DNA of 64,000 nucleotides from Runella rosea (GTDB lineage Bacteria; Bacteroidota; Bacteroidia; Cytophagales; Spirosomataceae). The notes beneath the pieces were generated by a model, which did not search any database, was not told where the DNA came from, and worked only from the letters and a program-made list of their open reading frames with translations. The DNA is taken from the NCBI RefSeq assembly GCF_003325355.1, contig NZ_CP030850.1:2852001-2916000 (forward strand), written 5' to 3'. This document shows, in pieces, positions 42,497 to 51,141 of this stretch. Every line of letters starts with the position of its first letter. The stretch's first letter is position 1. The translations under genes and the position numbers were made by a program.

Positions 42497-44827
42497 TTAG
42501 TTCGGAATATTGTTTAAAGTATACCACGCTTCCGACGACCAAAGCGATTGTCCACGGCTGCTTTTGAGCGCATCTGGCAATCGAAAATAGACGACGTGCT
42601 CTTTTTTTAGATTCGGAATTTCGAGAAAAACCCGCGTTCGGTCTTCCGAAATACTCATTTTCTGTACCGTCATCGTCGTCAAATCCATTTTGGGGCCACC
42701 GTAGTTTTTGGTCGGCAGGTACCACCATTGGTGGATTAGAAAATCAGCGGGGCGCAGCTTTTGCCCTTCTTTGAGTGGCTCCGTAAATTCAATCTCAAAG
42801 CCCTGCGGTTTGGCGCGCACGGCCAGCATTTCAAAGGTACTTTTGCCGTTGTATTTTATTTTTTGTAATCCCCGTACGCGGTCTTTCCAACTCCAGCCGC
42901 CGCCTGCCATACCTACTTCTCCCACATACAACGCACCGTCTGGCCCCAAGCGCAACCGATTAACGCCCGCCTCAAACCCCTGCGAAAACCGAAAAACCGC
43001 CCCTTGGTACTCACCGTTTATCTTTTCCAAAAAATCGCGTTGAATGCCGCCGTGGGTCACATCGCCGTGGAACATTTGGCCTTTGTAAGGGCCGTCTTTT
43101 ATCAAAACGGGCTCGGAGGGAGAATTTCCAATCTCATCTTCAGGCAACCAAATCGCGGGCGGCACCATTCGCGGGGCGGGCTCGTCGCTGAGCCACCCCC
43201 ACGCCATACCGTGGTACTCTCCCTTTTTGACGTGAATAAATTTATTGCCGGGCAGCCATTGCCCCTGATTGTCCGTCACAAATAGCTCATTATCAACCCC
43301 TAAACCGATGCCATTGGGCGTGCGCAGGCCGTAATTGACGGACTCAAAACTACCATCTGGAGCGATTTTTATGGTACGACCTCGGTCGGGCAATTGCTTT
43401 TCGTCGGGTTTGAGGCGCATCGCCATCGAGAGAGTCACGTAGAAATAACCCTCTTTGTAGACCAATCCAAAAGCAAACTCGTGAAAATCGGCGGTAGCGC
43501 CCCAACTGTTGCACACTACACGGTATTCATCAATAATTTCGTCGCCATCGGTATCAATGAGCTTCGTTAATTCATGTTTTTGCAAAACGTAGATTTCACC
43601 ATTAACCACCTCAATACCAAGTGGCTCAGCCAAGCCAGACGCAATACGTTTGACGGTGATTTTATTGGTATCTCCCGTGGCAACATTGTCCAATACATAC
43701 ACACCGCCGACTTCATCCCACGTGGTAACCAAAAGCCGCCCGTCGGGTTTGAATGCCAACGCTCCTACGCGGGGTTTGAAGTTTTTGGTGTGCAGCGTTT
43801 GCAGATCATAGCTCGGATGAACTTTATCGAGCGGTGCCCCAAACCCCGGTGAATTTGTGCGTTGCACTGCCGGTTCTTTTTTTGGTTGGTTCACTGGTTT
43901 TTGGATAACGACCTCTTTGGGTTTGAGCGTAAAAATATAACTAACCATGGCCGTCAGCTCATTTTCGGTTAGCAAGGCGTGCGAATTCATGACGCCAGTG
44001 CCCCACACGCCCGTGCCACCTTCCCTAATTTTATTTACCAGCAAATCCACCGATTTTTGGTTATTGGGATAGCGCTGCGCTACCCGCTGAAACGCCGGCC
44101 CCACTTCGTTTTCATCCACTTTATGACACACAAAGCAATCGCTTTTGTCCATCAGCGCCCGTCCCGGATGAACGGCTTTGGCGACGGGTTGTGGCGGAAA
44201 CTGCTCGGGCAAGGGTTCAAAATAAGCGCTTAGGTAAGTAGTGTTATTGGAATGCAAAGCCCTTATTCCCTCGGATGTTTGTACAGAAACGGCAACTCCT
44301 TCCGGAACATTTGACGTGGTAAACATTCTTTCCAATCCAGGCTTTCCAGCCGTATTGCGTACAAATTCGGGGCGCTCCGTCACGAGAACGGTGTCTTTGG
44401 AAGGAAGAAGCAAGGCAAAATGCAGATAAATCTGTTGGTTTTTGAAGGCATAACCTTTATAAAGTACGCGAGCAGGCTCGTCCTTCCCACGGATGCTAAC
44501 ATGCCACGGCGACGCGGATAAACTGTCCCACAGGTAGGCGGTTCCCCACGAACCGGGTTGAATATCTTTTTTGTTGGTATAAGCAGCCCCTTCCAGCGTG
44601 ATGCCGCCTTTCCAGACCTTGTACAATTTGCCTTTGGCCAAATCGTAGGCTGCGTAGCATTCCTTATCCAACGCCAAGGTCAGCATCCGGGGCTTTTTGT
44701 CGAGCACCGAGCGTATCGCCCATACATCCAACGGCCGCTGAATGTCTTCTTTGCCCGAAGGGAAACCTGCCGCAAAAACAACCACCGTCGCGGCCAATAA
44801 GGCCAAATTTCGTAACCGTATCGTCAT
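42497..44827 (-). CDS. Exported cytochrome c fused to a sorbosone/glucose-dehydrogenase-like beta-propeller
   Basis: A 776-residue exported protein with a signal peptide of about 20 residues. The N-terminal 190 residues form a beta domain of unknown name. A c-type cytochrome domain follows with the heme-binding motif CFVCH (about 231-235) and a Met-containing C-terminal helix (GTGVMNSHALLTENELTAMV). The C-terminal 430 residues are a beta-propeller of the L-sorbosone/PQQ-dependent glucose dehydrogenase type (GALAFKPDGRLLVTTW, FEFAFGLVYKEGYFYV, NGIGLGVDNELFVTDNQGQW, LRLGPDGALYVGEVG). It probably oxidises a sugar or alcohol and passes electrons through the heme. PQQ binding is not proven. It shares a transcript with the enolase-superfamily gene. 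Confidence 0.85.
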   Translation of the reverse strand: MTIRLRNLALLAATVVVFAAGFPSGKEDIQRPLDVWAIRSVLDKKPRMLTLALDKECYAAYDLAKGKLYKVWKGGITLEGAAYTNKKDIQPGSWGTAYLWDSLSASPWHVSIRGKDEPARVLYKGYAFKNQQIYLHFALLLPSKDTVLVTERPEFVRNTAGKPGLERMFTTSNVPEGVAVSVQTSEGIRALHSNNTTYLSAYFEPLPEQFPPQPVAKAVHPGRALMDKSDCFVCHKVDENEVGPAFQRVAQRYPNNQKSVDLLVNKIREGGTGVWGTGVMNSHALLTENELTAMVSYIFTLKPKEVVIQKPVNQPKKEPAVQRTNSPGFGAPLDKVHPSYDLQTLHTKNFKPRVGALAFKPDGRLLVTTWDEVGGVYVLDNVATGDTNKITVKRIASGLAEPLGIEVVNGEIYVLQKHELTKLIDTDGDEIIDEYRVVCNSWGATADFHEFAFGLVYKEGYFYVTLSMAMRLKPDEKQLPDRGRTIKIAPDGSFESVNYGLRTPNGIGLGVDNELFVTDNQGQWLPGNKFIHVKKGEYHGMAWGWLSDEPAPRMVPPAIWLPEDEIGNSPSEPVLIKDGPYKGQMFHGDVTHGGIQRDFLEKINGEYQGAVFRFSQGFEAGVNRLRLGPDGALYVGEVGMAGGGWSWKDRVRGLQKIKYNGKSTFEMLAVRAKPQGFEIEFTEPLKEGQKLRPADFLIHQWWYLPTKNYGGPKMDLTTMTVQKMSISEDRTRVFLEIPNLKKEHVVYFRLPDALKSSRGQSLWSSEAWYTLNNIPN

Positions 44828-44928
44828 AACCTTCCACCCGTGGATTGGAGTTTTTTTCTGGGTTAAGAAGGTGTTTTGGGCGTTTATTTACTCCTTGCGC
44901 TGAGGTAGGAAGCAAAAACAAAAAAGAG

Positions 44929-44945
44929 GACGGTGGAGACACCGC
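44929..44945 (-). terminator. Terminator of the immunity-like gene
   Basis: GACGGTG (44929-44935) pairs with CACCGCC-type sequence across loop GAGA. On the minus strand it is followed by CCTCTTTTTTG. It resembles the hairpins at about 45613-45640 and 45786-45809. Confidence 0.7.
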
Positions 44946-44960
44946 CCTTGGCTATAAAAT

Positions 44961-45533
44961 TCATTCTGCCATCGAATCTGTATAAATTTGCTTGAACTCT
45001 AACCCTGTAAAACCCAAATATTCATAAAGGGATTTAAATTCATCTTCATCGCCTTTAATTCCCGAGTAGGTCAATATCTCTATTTTACTCGTTTCTGGAA
45101 TTTTAAATAGCGATGATTCCGAAAAACGATTAGTATGAAAACTATAATCTAATATTCTTCCTTTCGAACCGTCTTCATACAACTGCCATTTTGTTTTTTT
45201 TTGATTAAGCGGATTAATGCATTTTAACACATTTAAAATATATAAATTAGTATTATCCTCCAGCTTTATGGGCAATACTTCTCCTGCCATTTCAATTAAA
45301 CTAAACAAATCACTATTTAGAACCTCTTCATCAAACGCAAAAGAACCGCCACTCCCTGTTGTGAAAAAATTACCTTTTTTCTTTTTCGGGTTATAAATAT
45401 ACCAATCAATGTTAGGCCAAGATTTTGATTTGGGATAACAATTCAAATCCATTAGATTTAATAATTCACTTTCCTCAATTTGGGGTAATACCCATTGATA
45501 ATCTAAATTGGTTGTTACTTGGTAGATTTCCAT
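44961..45533 (-). CDS. Orphan immunity-like protein (Imm11/DUF1629-like)
   Basis: A 190-residue cytoplasmic protein with no signal peptide. Its order recalls the Imm11/DUF1629 family: a polar N-terminal half with SFAFDEEVLNSDLFSLIEMAG at about 64-84, then E-V-L-P-I-K-L with N-L-Y-I-L-N-V-L-K-C-I-N-P-L-N at about 86-115, and a C-terminal part with ILDYSFHTNRFSESSLFKIP. The resemblance is by eye and moderate. The base composition is visibly more A/T-rich than its neighbours, with long A/T runs, suggesting transfer. No toxin, Rhs or secretion gene adjoins it, so it may guard against effectors of other cells. It is flanked by hairpin repeats. Confidence 0.55.
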   Translation of the reverse strand: MEIYQVTTNLDYQWVLPQIEESELLNLMDLNCYPKSKSWPNIDWYIYNPKKKKGNFFTTGSGGSFAFDEEVLNSDLFSLIEMAGEVLPIKLEDNTNLYILNVLKCINPLNQKKTKWQLYEDGSKGRILDYSFHTNRFSESSLFKIPETSKIEILTYSGIKGDEDEFKSLYEYLGFTGLEFKQIYTDSMAE

Positions 45534-45573
45534 TTTAGTAAGCTATTTTTGCTCCGTTGTTATCACTTACGCG

Positions 45574-45665
45574 CTGGTTGGTGTCCGCACCAACCAGTTT
45601 TATTAAGTCAACAAAAAAGAGGTTGGTGCGGACACCCCTCGGTCGCGGACACCACCCTCGGTCGC
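45574..45665. repeat. Hairpin and repeat cluster upstream of the immunity-like gene
   Basis: A perfect 10-bp stem (CTGGTTGGTG/CACCAACCAG, 45574-45597, loop TCCG) is followed by TTTT. Next comes a second terminator-like hairpin (about 45613-45640), then two tandem copies of a CGGACACC...CCTCGGTCG word about 20 bp apart. The words recur in the terminators on both sides. It fills much of the 285-bp gap with a small open frame at 45666-45749. Confidence 0.55.
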
Positions 45666-45749
45666 TCAGGCAACGTCAATTCTGATCAGACCACGAAGTA
45701 CATCCTTCACAAACTGCTTCATTTGGGCAACGACTCCGTTTTGTCTCAT
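45666..45749 (-). other. Candidate 27-residue open frame
   Basis: An ATG at 45749 opens a frame of 27 codons ending in TGA at 45668-45666 (MRQNGVVAQMKQFVKDVLRG start). It is followed on the minus strand by a hairpin and T-run. It could be a small peptide gene, a remnant, or chance. No ribosome-binding site or family is recognised. Confidence 0.25.
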
Positions 45750-45785
45750 AACAGTGATAGGTTTAAATGTATGATTTTGCAAAAA

Positions 45786-45809
45786 GAGGGCGGTGATAAC
45801 ACCACCCTC
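45786..45809 (-). terminator. Terminator of the DEAD-box helicase gene
   Basis: GAGGGCGGTG (45786-45795) pairs with CACCACCCTC (45800-45809) apart from one mismatch, with loop ATAA. On the minus strand it is followed by TTTTTG, just beyond the stop at 45819. Confidence 0.8.
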
Positions 45810-45818
45810 GGCACCGGT

Positions 45819-47147
45819 TTATGATTTTCGGGTTTTCCGAATCGGCTTACCGTACTTTTTCATCATTTCTTTGGCGTGATTTCGGCGTACGTTTACCTTT
45901 TGGTTCTTTTCGGTTTTTTCGTGAAACGCCCCACCGAAGGTATCGCTTTTGACAATTTTTACGCTGATGATTTTCGTGTAACCCGTATCTCTTTCTTCGG
46001 GGGTGAGTTCATCCGAAATTTCGAGTAGTTTGGGCAACGGGCGCATCGGAATCGACTGCTTCATCAGGGCTTCGATGGCTTCTTGTTGCTCCTTCTCTTT
46101 TTCCACGATAAAACTGATGGCGATGCCTTTTTTATCCACCCGGCCCGTACGCCCAATGCGGTGTATGTAGGTTTCGGGAAGTTCGGGCAAATCAAAATTA
46201 ATGACGTGCGATACTTCCGAAACATCCAAGCCCCGCGCAATGACGTCGGTGGCAATGAGCACGCGGCAAGCTCCGCTCTGAAAGCGATTAACAGCCTCAA
46301 AACGCTGCATTTGGGCTTTATTGGAGTGAATCACGCTGACCGTATCGCCAAATTGCTTTTCAAGTTGTTCAAACAATTGGTTAGCCAAGGTCTTGGTCGC
46401 GGCAAAAACCAGCACTTTGACCATGTCGGGGTCGTGGCCCAAGAGCAATTCGAGCAGATTTACTTTGGTGTAAAAATTGGGCACTTGGTAGGCCATTTGG
46501 TAGATATTCTCCAACGGCGTACCAGCTGGAGTGGCCTCCACTTTGACGGGATGGTGAAAATATTCCTGCATCAACTGCTCCACTTCGTCGGTAATGGTGG
46601 CCGAAAACAGAAGGTTTTGGCGTTTTTCGGGCAAGGTATCCAAGATGAGTTTCAACTGCGCCCGAAAGCCCAGATTGAGCATTTCGTCGGCTTCATCAAG
46701 CACCAATTTTTTCACAGCTTTGGGCTTAATCACTCCGCTAGAGAGCATATCTACCAAGCGCCCGGGCGTAGCTACCAACACATCCACACCCTGCGAGACC
46801 TCCGCCACTTGTGGCTTCATGTTCACGCCTCCGTACACACCCACCGTCACCACACTCATGTAAGGGGTGAGTTTCTTGACCGACTCCACCACCTGCACCA
46901 CCAGTTCTCGGGTGGGCACCAGAATAACTACTTGCGGATTTTTTTCTTTTGAAAACTGAAATTGCCGAAGGCAAGGCAATAGATACGCCAAGGTTTTTCC
47001 CGTACCCGTTTGTGCAATCCCGTACACGTCTTGCCCCGACATTACCACCGAAAATACCTTTTGCTGAATGGCGGTAGGCGTCGTAAAGCCTAAGTCATTG
47101 AGGGCATTGAGCAGTGGTTTATTGAGATTTAATTCGTCGAAAGTCAT
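45819..47147 (-). CDS. DEAD-box ATP-dependent RNA helicase
   Basis: A 442-residue cytoplasmic RNA helicase with all standard motifs in order: Q motif (FTTPTAIQQKVF), AQTGTGKT (I), PTRELV (Ia), TPGRLVDM (Ib), DEAD (II), SAT (III), VLVFAATKTLANQL (IV), IATDVIARGLDVSEV (V) and HRIGRTGR (VI). The C-terminal tail of about 90 residues is basic, as in RhlE/CsdA-type helicases that act on rRNA and cold-stress RNA. The exact subgroup cannot be fixed. It is transcribed alone with a strong terminator and lies between the immunity-like region and the phosphatase gene. Confidence 0.95.
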   Translation of the reverse strand: MTFDELNLNKPLLNALNDLGFTTPTAIQQKVFSVVMSGQDVYGIAQTGTGKTLAYLLPCLRQFQFSKEKNPQVVILVPTRELVVQVVESVKKLTPYMSVVTVGVYGGVNMKPQVAEVSQGVDVLVATPGRLVDMLSSGVIKPKAVKKLVLDEADEMLNLGFRAQLKLILDTLPEKRQNLLFSATITDEVEQLMQEYFHHPVKVEATPAGTPLENIYQMAYQVPNFYTKVNLLELLLGHDPDMVKVLVFAATKTLANQLFEQLEKQFGDTVSVIHSNKAQMQRFEAVNRFQSGACRVLIATDVIARGLDVSEVSHVINFDLPELPETYIHRIGRTGRVDKKGIAISFIVEKEKEQQEAIEALMKQSIPMRPLPKLLEISDELTPEERDTGYTKIISVKIVKSDTFGGAFHEKTEKNQKVNVRRNHAKEMMKKYGKPIRKTRKS

Positions 47148-47228
47148 ACCTAATTCGTTAAAATAAAGACTAAAGGTACAGGGATTCAGCGAATTTTACA
47201 TGAACGAGCCTAAATCAGGGTGGCGTTT

Positions 47229-48998
47229 TTATTTCTCAATCGTAAATTCATCCTTCACTTTTCCGTACTCATCCAAACAGCGCAGGGTCAATTTGTTCTT
47301 ATCAATTCGGATGTGCTGGTACACTGGTCCACTCTGAAAACGCGCCGCCGCGTAGGGTTCTTCGGGCCAGTTTTTGTGTTGGCTCGGAATACTGATAGAA
47401 ATGGTATAAATCGTGCCTTTGGCGGGAGAGTCCACAGGTTTTTCGGCATACATGGGTTTGCTACGCATGTAGTAATGCACGTGCCCACTCATGACCATAT
47501 CAACGTGATAACGGTCAAACAGCACACCCCATTCTTTGCGAATTTGCGCATAATCTTCTTCAAAATTATAGGGCGGGAAGTGCAGCATCACAAACTTCCA
47601 CTGGGCTTTGGTTTGCGAAAGCTGCTTTTCAATCCAAGCCGTTTGCGCATCAATGGGCGACGTGCCATCGAGCATGATAAACAAGGCATTTTGGTAATGA
47701 AAAGCGTAAGTCCGCTCAGAAGGCACCTTGTCAGGCCCATTGGCAGGCAAGCTAAACAGGTTTTGGTACATCGCCGCGCCCAGCCCATCCTGACTGTCGT
47801 GGTTGCCAGGAATAGGCATAAAGGGTTTTTGACTAAAAATCTTTCCCGAATGATGAAAAAACTCATCCCACTCATTGCGGTCAAGGCCCGTACTGACCAA
47901 GTCGCCGATGACCGAATAAAAGGAAATTTCGGGGTGACGTTCGAGCGTTTGACGGGCCATTCGCCCCCAATCGGGCGATTTGTGCGTATCGCCAAACCAC
48001 ACAAACGAAAACGCCTCTGGCTGGGCCGCTTCGGTCCTAAAATCAGCCACTTCTGACCAACCCGTACTCGCAGAACCCACCCGATACGCATACGCGGTGG
48101 CAGGCGCAAGTTGGGTTAGTTTGGCCGTAAAACGCTGAATATAACGGTCGTTGCGCAGCAGGCGGTCTTCCATCTGAAACGGCAATGCGTTGGCGGTCAG
48201 CGTATCGGTCGAGTTTTTTTTCCAGTATTGTACTTTTCCTACTTTCACCGCCGCCTGCGTACGCCACTGCACATCAATGGAGGTAGAAGGGTTGGCGCTC
48301 CACGAAAGCAGCAACTGATCGGGTTTGTTGAGGGCGGGATAGTCGGTCTGACGGAAGGCTTTCACCAAATGGGCTTCACGGGCGCGTCCACGAATGGTGG
48401 TTAATAATTGCTGCCCCTGCAATGCCAATGGCACTTCTGTGAGCGTGAGTTCATCCCAATCATGGTACGTAAAAGCACCTACTTTCAATTCTTCAATGTG
48501 TTGATTGTCGGGAAAAACGTTTGAGATAGTCAGTTTATCCCCTTTTTTCTGCGGCCCTACGCCCACAAAATACACGGGGCGGTGCTTGTCAAACCCGTTT
48601 ATTCCCAACTCCACTTTACCTTTAGAAAATTTCTTTTGCCAGACTTCGTAGGTATATTCTTCATTTTTCACGAGCATGTTTGTTTTTTGAAACCCACTTT
48701 TTGCCAACCAAAACGGCGGCACTTTCTGCGCTTGGTCGCGCATGAGAGAGACGACCACGGGTACATTTACGTCAAAAGTCCAGTAACGAGTGGCGAGGGT
48801 CTGTTTTTCTTCGTTCGTTAAAAAAGGCAGAATGTAAGCTTCCGAAATGGTGTCAAGTTGCGCAGTTGTCAGTTTTTGATACAACCGCGTGACCACATTG
48901 TCCATCACTTTTTGAACCGTAGAATCGGTAGTGGCGGCGGTGCCAAAAAGCAAAAAAGCACTCAAGAAAATTGAGGTAAAAAAAGCAGTAAGTTTCAT
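47229..48998 (-). CDS. Exported metallophosphoesterase (purple acid phosphatase-like)
   Basis: The start at 48998 (MKLTAFFTSIFL) gives 589 residues beginning with a signal peptide; a frame to 49025 adds nine residues ahead of it. A beta-sandwich domain (about 225-320, fibronectin-like, SWSANPSTSIDVQWRT) precedes the catalytic domain (about 330-560). The catalytic domain carries metal-binding motifs WFGDTH, SVIGDLV, GNHDSQ, MLHFPP and SGHVHYY. This is the purple acid phosphatase layout, acting on phosphate mono- or diesters in the periplasm. The first 220 residues are of uncertain kind. The nearby glycerophosphodiester phosphodiesterases suggest a role in releasing phosphate from lipid-derived compounds. 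Confidence 0.87.
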   Translation of the reverse strand: MKLTAFFTSIFLSAFLLFGTAATTDSTVQKVMDNVVTRLYQKLTTAQLDTISEAYILPFLTNEEKQTLATRYWTFDVNVPVVVSLMRDQAQKVPPFWLAKSGFQKTNMLVKNEEYTYEVWQKKFSKGKVELGINGFDKHRPVYFVGVGPQKKGDKLTISNVFPDNQHIEELKVGAFTYHDWDELTLTEVPLALQGQQLLTTIRGRAREAHLVKAFRQTDYPALNKPDQLLLSWSANPSTSIDVQWRTQAAVKVGKVQYWKKNSTDTLTANALPFQMEDRLLRNDRYIQRFTAKLTQLAPATAYAYRVGSASTGWSEVADFRTEAAQPEAFSFVWFGDTHKSPDWGRMARQTLERHPEISFYSVIGDLVSTGLDRNEWDEFFHHSGKIFSQKPFMPIPGNHDSQDGLGAAMYQNLFSLPANGPDKVPSERTYAFHYQNALFIMLDGTSPIDAQTAWIEKQLSQTKAQWKFVMLHFPPYNFEEDYAQIRKEWGVLFDRYHVDMVMSGHVHYYMRSKPMYAEKPVDSPAKGTIYTISISIPSQHKNWPEEPYAAARFQSGPVYQHIRIDKNKLTLRCLDEYGKVKDEFTIEK

Positions 48999-49089
48999 GG
49001 TGGGTTGATTCACGCCAAGGAGCAAAGCATTTAAGCGTATCCATTACTTTGCTCCATAGCGGCTTGATGGGAGTTTGAGTAGATTATGT

Positions 49090-50730
49090 TTATTTAACAA
49101 CAGGATATTGTTTTTCGAGCCACTGGACCATTTTCCCAAAAACATCCACTGCCGCCGAGGCGCTCATGCCGTGTTTTTCGTGGGGGTACAATTCCAACTG
49201 GGTCAGGATTCCCAATGATTGGAGTTTTTTATGCAGATTTTCGGCCTGACTTACGTGCACCAATGGGTCTTCCACGCCGTGGAACGAAATGGTAGGCACG
49301 CCACTTTCTTTGGTGAGGTGCAACAACGGGCTGGCATCTACACAAATTTGTGCTTTAGGGTCGGCCTCGCCCAAAAACCGAATAACGGTATTATTGGCAT
49401 CACTGCCATCAGCCCGCACAGACTTGTCGGTCAGGTCGGTAGGCCCCCACAGGTTCAATACGGTTTTTACTTGTTTGTTGGGGTCATGGGCATAGGCATA
49501 GAGCAAGGCCAAATGCGCCCCCGCGCTGCCGCCCATGAGGGCAAATTCATTGCCGTTAAATCGGTAGCGTTTGGATTGAGCCGACAAAAAGGCAATGGCT
49601 TTCTTAACATCTTCGATTTGAGCTGGAAATAGATTTTTGCCGTCTTTAACCAAGCGATAATTCATCGAAACCACGATGTACTTTTTTACACCGACCAATT
49701 CATCAATGAGTTGTTTGGGAAATTCGCTTTTATCACCCCGGCTCCACGAACCGCCGTGGATGTAGACCAGCACTTTGGTATCAGGCGTATGATTTTCGGG
49801 GATGTAGGCATCTAGCATGTTTTCTTTCCCTTCGCCCGTGGCGTAGGGAACGTCTAACAAGGATTGATACGCGGGTTTTTTGGGAACAATGACCGCATTT
49901 TTGGCCACGCCATCGCGCCAATTATTGGTTTTAAGGTAATTGACCAACGCTTCGGGATGGTCGGTTTGAACCCCTTGAACTCCTTTGCTCAACGCTGAAT
50001 CCCACGCATCTTTGCCTTCAGAAGGGCTTTGAACATCGAGCCAAACCGCCACGCCTTCTTCCAGCGCAGTTTGCACCATTGCTTGCTCGGCGATGTTATC
50101 TAGCACTTCTACTTTTACCTGTCCCAAAAAGAATTTCAACTGCTGGGGGTTCTTTACGTCATCCAACAAGCTGGTCATCAGGGGCATTTGCGGGGCAATA
50201 CTGCGCCATTGCTTGTAGTAGGGCACTTTGTTTAGGTACACCACAATCTGCCTTTCCATGCCCTCTTCCTGAATCTGTTTCCAGGTTTCGGCCACGTCGG
50301 CGTCTTTAAAATCCAGATAAATATTAATCCGATTCTTGCACAACTTCAACACTTCCCGAAAAGTCGGAATTCGGTAAACGGTGGCCTCCTCTGGTTTGGG
50401 ACTTTTGAGCTGAAGTTGGCTCAGTTCGGCAAATGTCTTGGCTTTGACCTCACCCGTGGCGTTGGTCATACGGTCGAGGGTTCCGTCATGGTGAATGACC
50501 AACACCCCATCTTTGCTCGTCCGGATATCGACCTCTACATAATCTGCCCCGCTTTTAATTGCTTCTTCGTAAGAAGCAAGGGAGTTTTCGGGCACATTCA
50601 CGTGATTGCCACGGTGGGCAATGACCACAAACTTGTGCTTAGAAACTGGCAAAGGAATTTGGGCATAACTTCCGAAGAATGCCGTTACTGTTATTAAAAA
50701 CAGTAGAAACTTAGAGAGGTATTTTGTCAT
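49090..50730 (-). CDS. Exported glycerophosphodiester phosphodiesterase fused to an alpha/beta-hydrolase esterase
   Basis: A 546-residue exported protein with two enzymes. Residues about 30-270 are GDPD: IAHRGNHVNVPENSLASYE (catalytic His and Arg), YVEVDIRTSKDGVLVIHHD (metal Glu/Asp and second His) and DRMTNATG. Residues about 290-546 are an alpha/beta hydrolase of the BD-FAE/HSL-like type: VYIHGGSWSRGD oxyanion HGG, nucleophile motif GGSAGAH (about 400) and C-terminal HEKHGMS with the catalytic His. GDPD cleaves deacylated phospholipids to glycerol-3-phosphate plus alcohol, and the esterase might remove acyl or acetyl groups first. Fusion of the two is uncommon. The neighbours are another GDPD and a phosphatase. 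Confidence 0.88.
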   Translation of the reverse strand: MTKYLSKFLLFLITVTAFFGSYAQIPLPVSKHKFVVIAHRGNHVNVPENSLASYEEAIKSGADYVEVDIRTSKDGVLVIHHDGTLDRMTNATGEVKAKTFAELSQLQLKSPKPEEATVYRIPTFREVLKLCKNRINIYLDFKDADVAETWKQIQEEGMERQIVVYLNKVPYYKQWRSIAPQMPLMTSLLDDVKNPQQLKFFLGQVKVEVLDNIAEQAMVQTALEEGVAVWLDVQSPSEGKDAWDSALSKGVQGVQTDHPEALVNYLKTNNWRDGVAKNAVIVPKKPAYQSLLDVPYATGEGKENMLDAYIPENHTPDTKVLVYIHGGSWSRGDKSEFPKQLIDELVGVKKYIVVSMNYRLVKDGKNLFPAQIEDVKKAIAFLSAQSKRYRFNGNEFALMGGSAGAHLALLYAYAHDPNKQVKTVLNLWGPTDLTDKSVRADGSDANNTVIRFLGEADPKAQICVDASPLLHLTKESGVPTISFHGVEDPLVHVSQAENLHKKLQSLGILTQLELYPHEKHGMSASAAVDVFGKMVQWLEKQYPVVK

Positions 50731-50817
50731 ATAACTATACTGTTGCGAAATTCGCCCAGCGCTTATAGAAGATACAGGTTTATTACGTTAAAAAAGGGGT
50801 GGATACAGTCGGAAAAT

Positions 50818-51012
50818 TTACTTTTCTTGTTGCACGCTTTTTGCGTGTTCGTTCTCGGAAAGCAATTGCATGAAGTAACGCTCCAACACTTCCGAATAAG
50901 CGGGCGACATTTCATTTTCCCCAATACCAGCCAAAAATTCTTCGAGTTCCACTTGTGAAATCTCGTTGCGCATCAGCCTACCAATCAAATAGTCAGGACG
51001 GTTGGTTTCCAT
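50818..51012 (-). CDS. Short FecR N-terminus-like protein
   Basis: A 64-residue protein with no signal peptide. Its pattern (L-I-x-R-L-M-R-N-E-I-S-Q-x-E-L-E-E-F, then Y-S-E-V-L-E-R-Y-F) resembles the N-terminal cytoplasmic part of FecR-type anti-sigma factors. The transmembrane helix and periplasmic domain are missing. No continuing frame was seen downstream, so it may be an intact small anti-sigma-like protein or a truncated gene. No sigma factor lies nearby. Confidence 0.5.
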   Translation of the reverse strand: METNRPDYLIGRLMRNEISQVELEEFLAGIGENEMSPAYSEVLERYFMQLLSENEHAKSVQQEK

Positions 51013-51141
51013 TATTTTTTTGGCTTGTTATATGTCTATATACTTTGTTCCAATCATAAAAGGCTACTCAGGATGTGTTAAATTTAAGTTTTCAATTATT
51101 TGATTGGACAAAAACGTCGTTTGTAAATCAACAACCTTCTC

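Noticed and set aside
44961-45533. A toxin-antitoxin or contact-dependent inhibition locus around the immunity-like gene
   Set aside because: No toxin, Rhs, PAAR or secretion gene is found on either side within the window.
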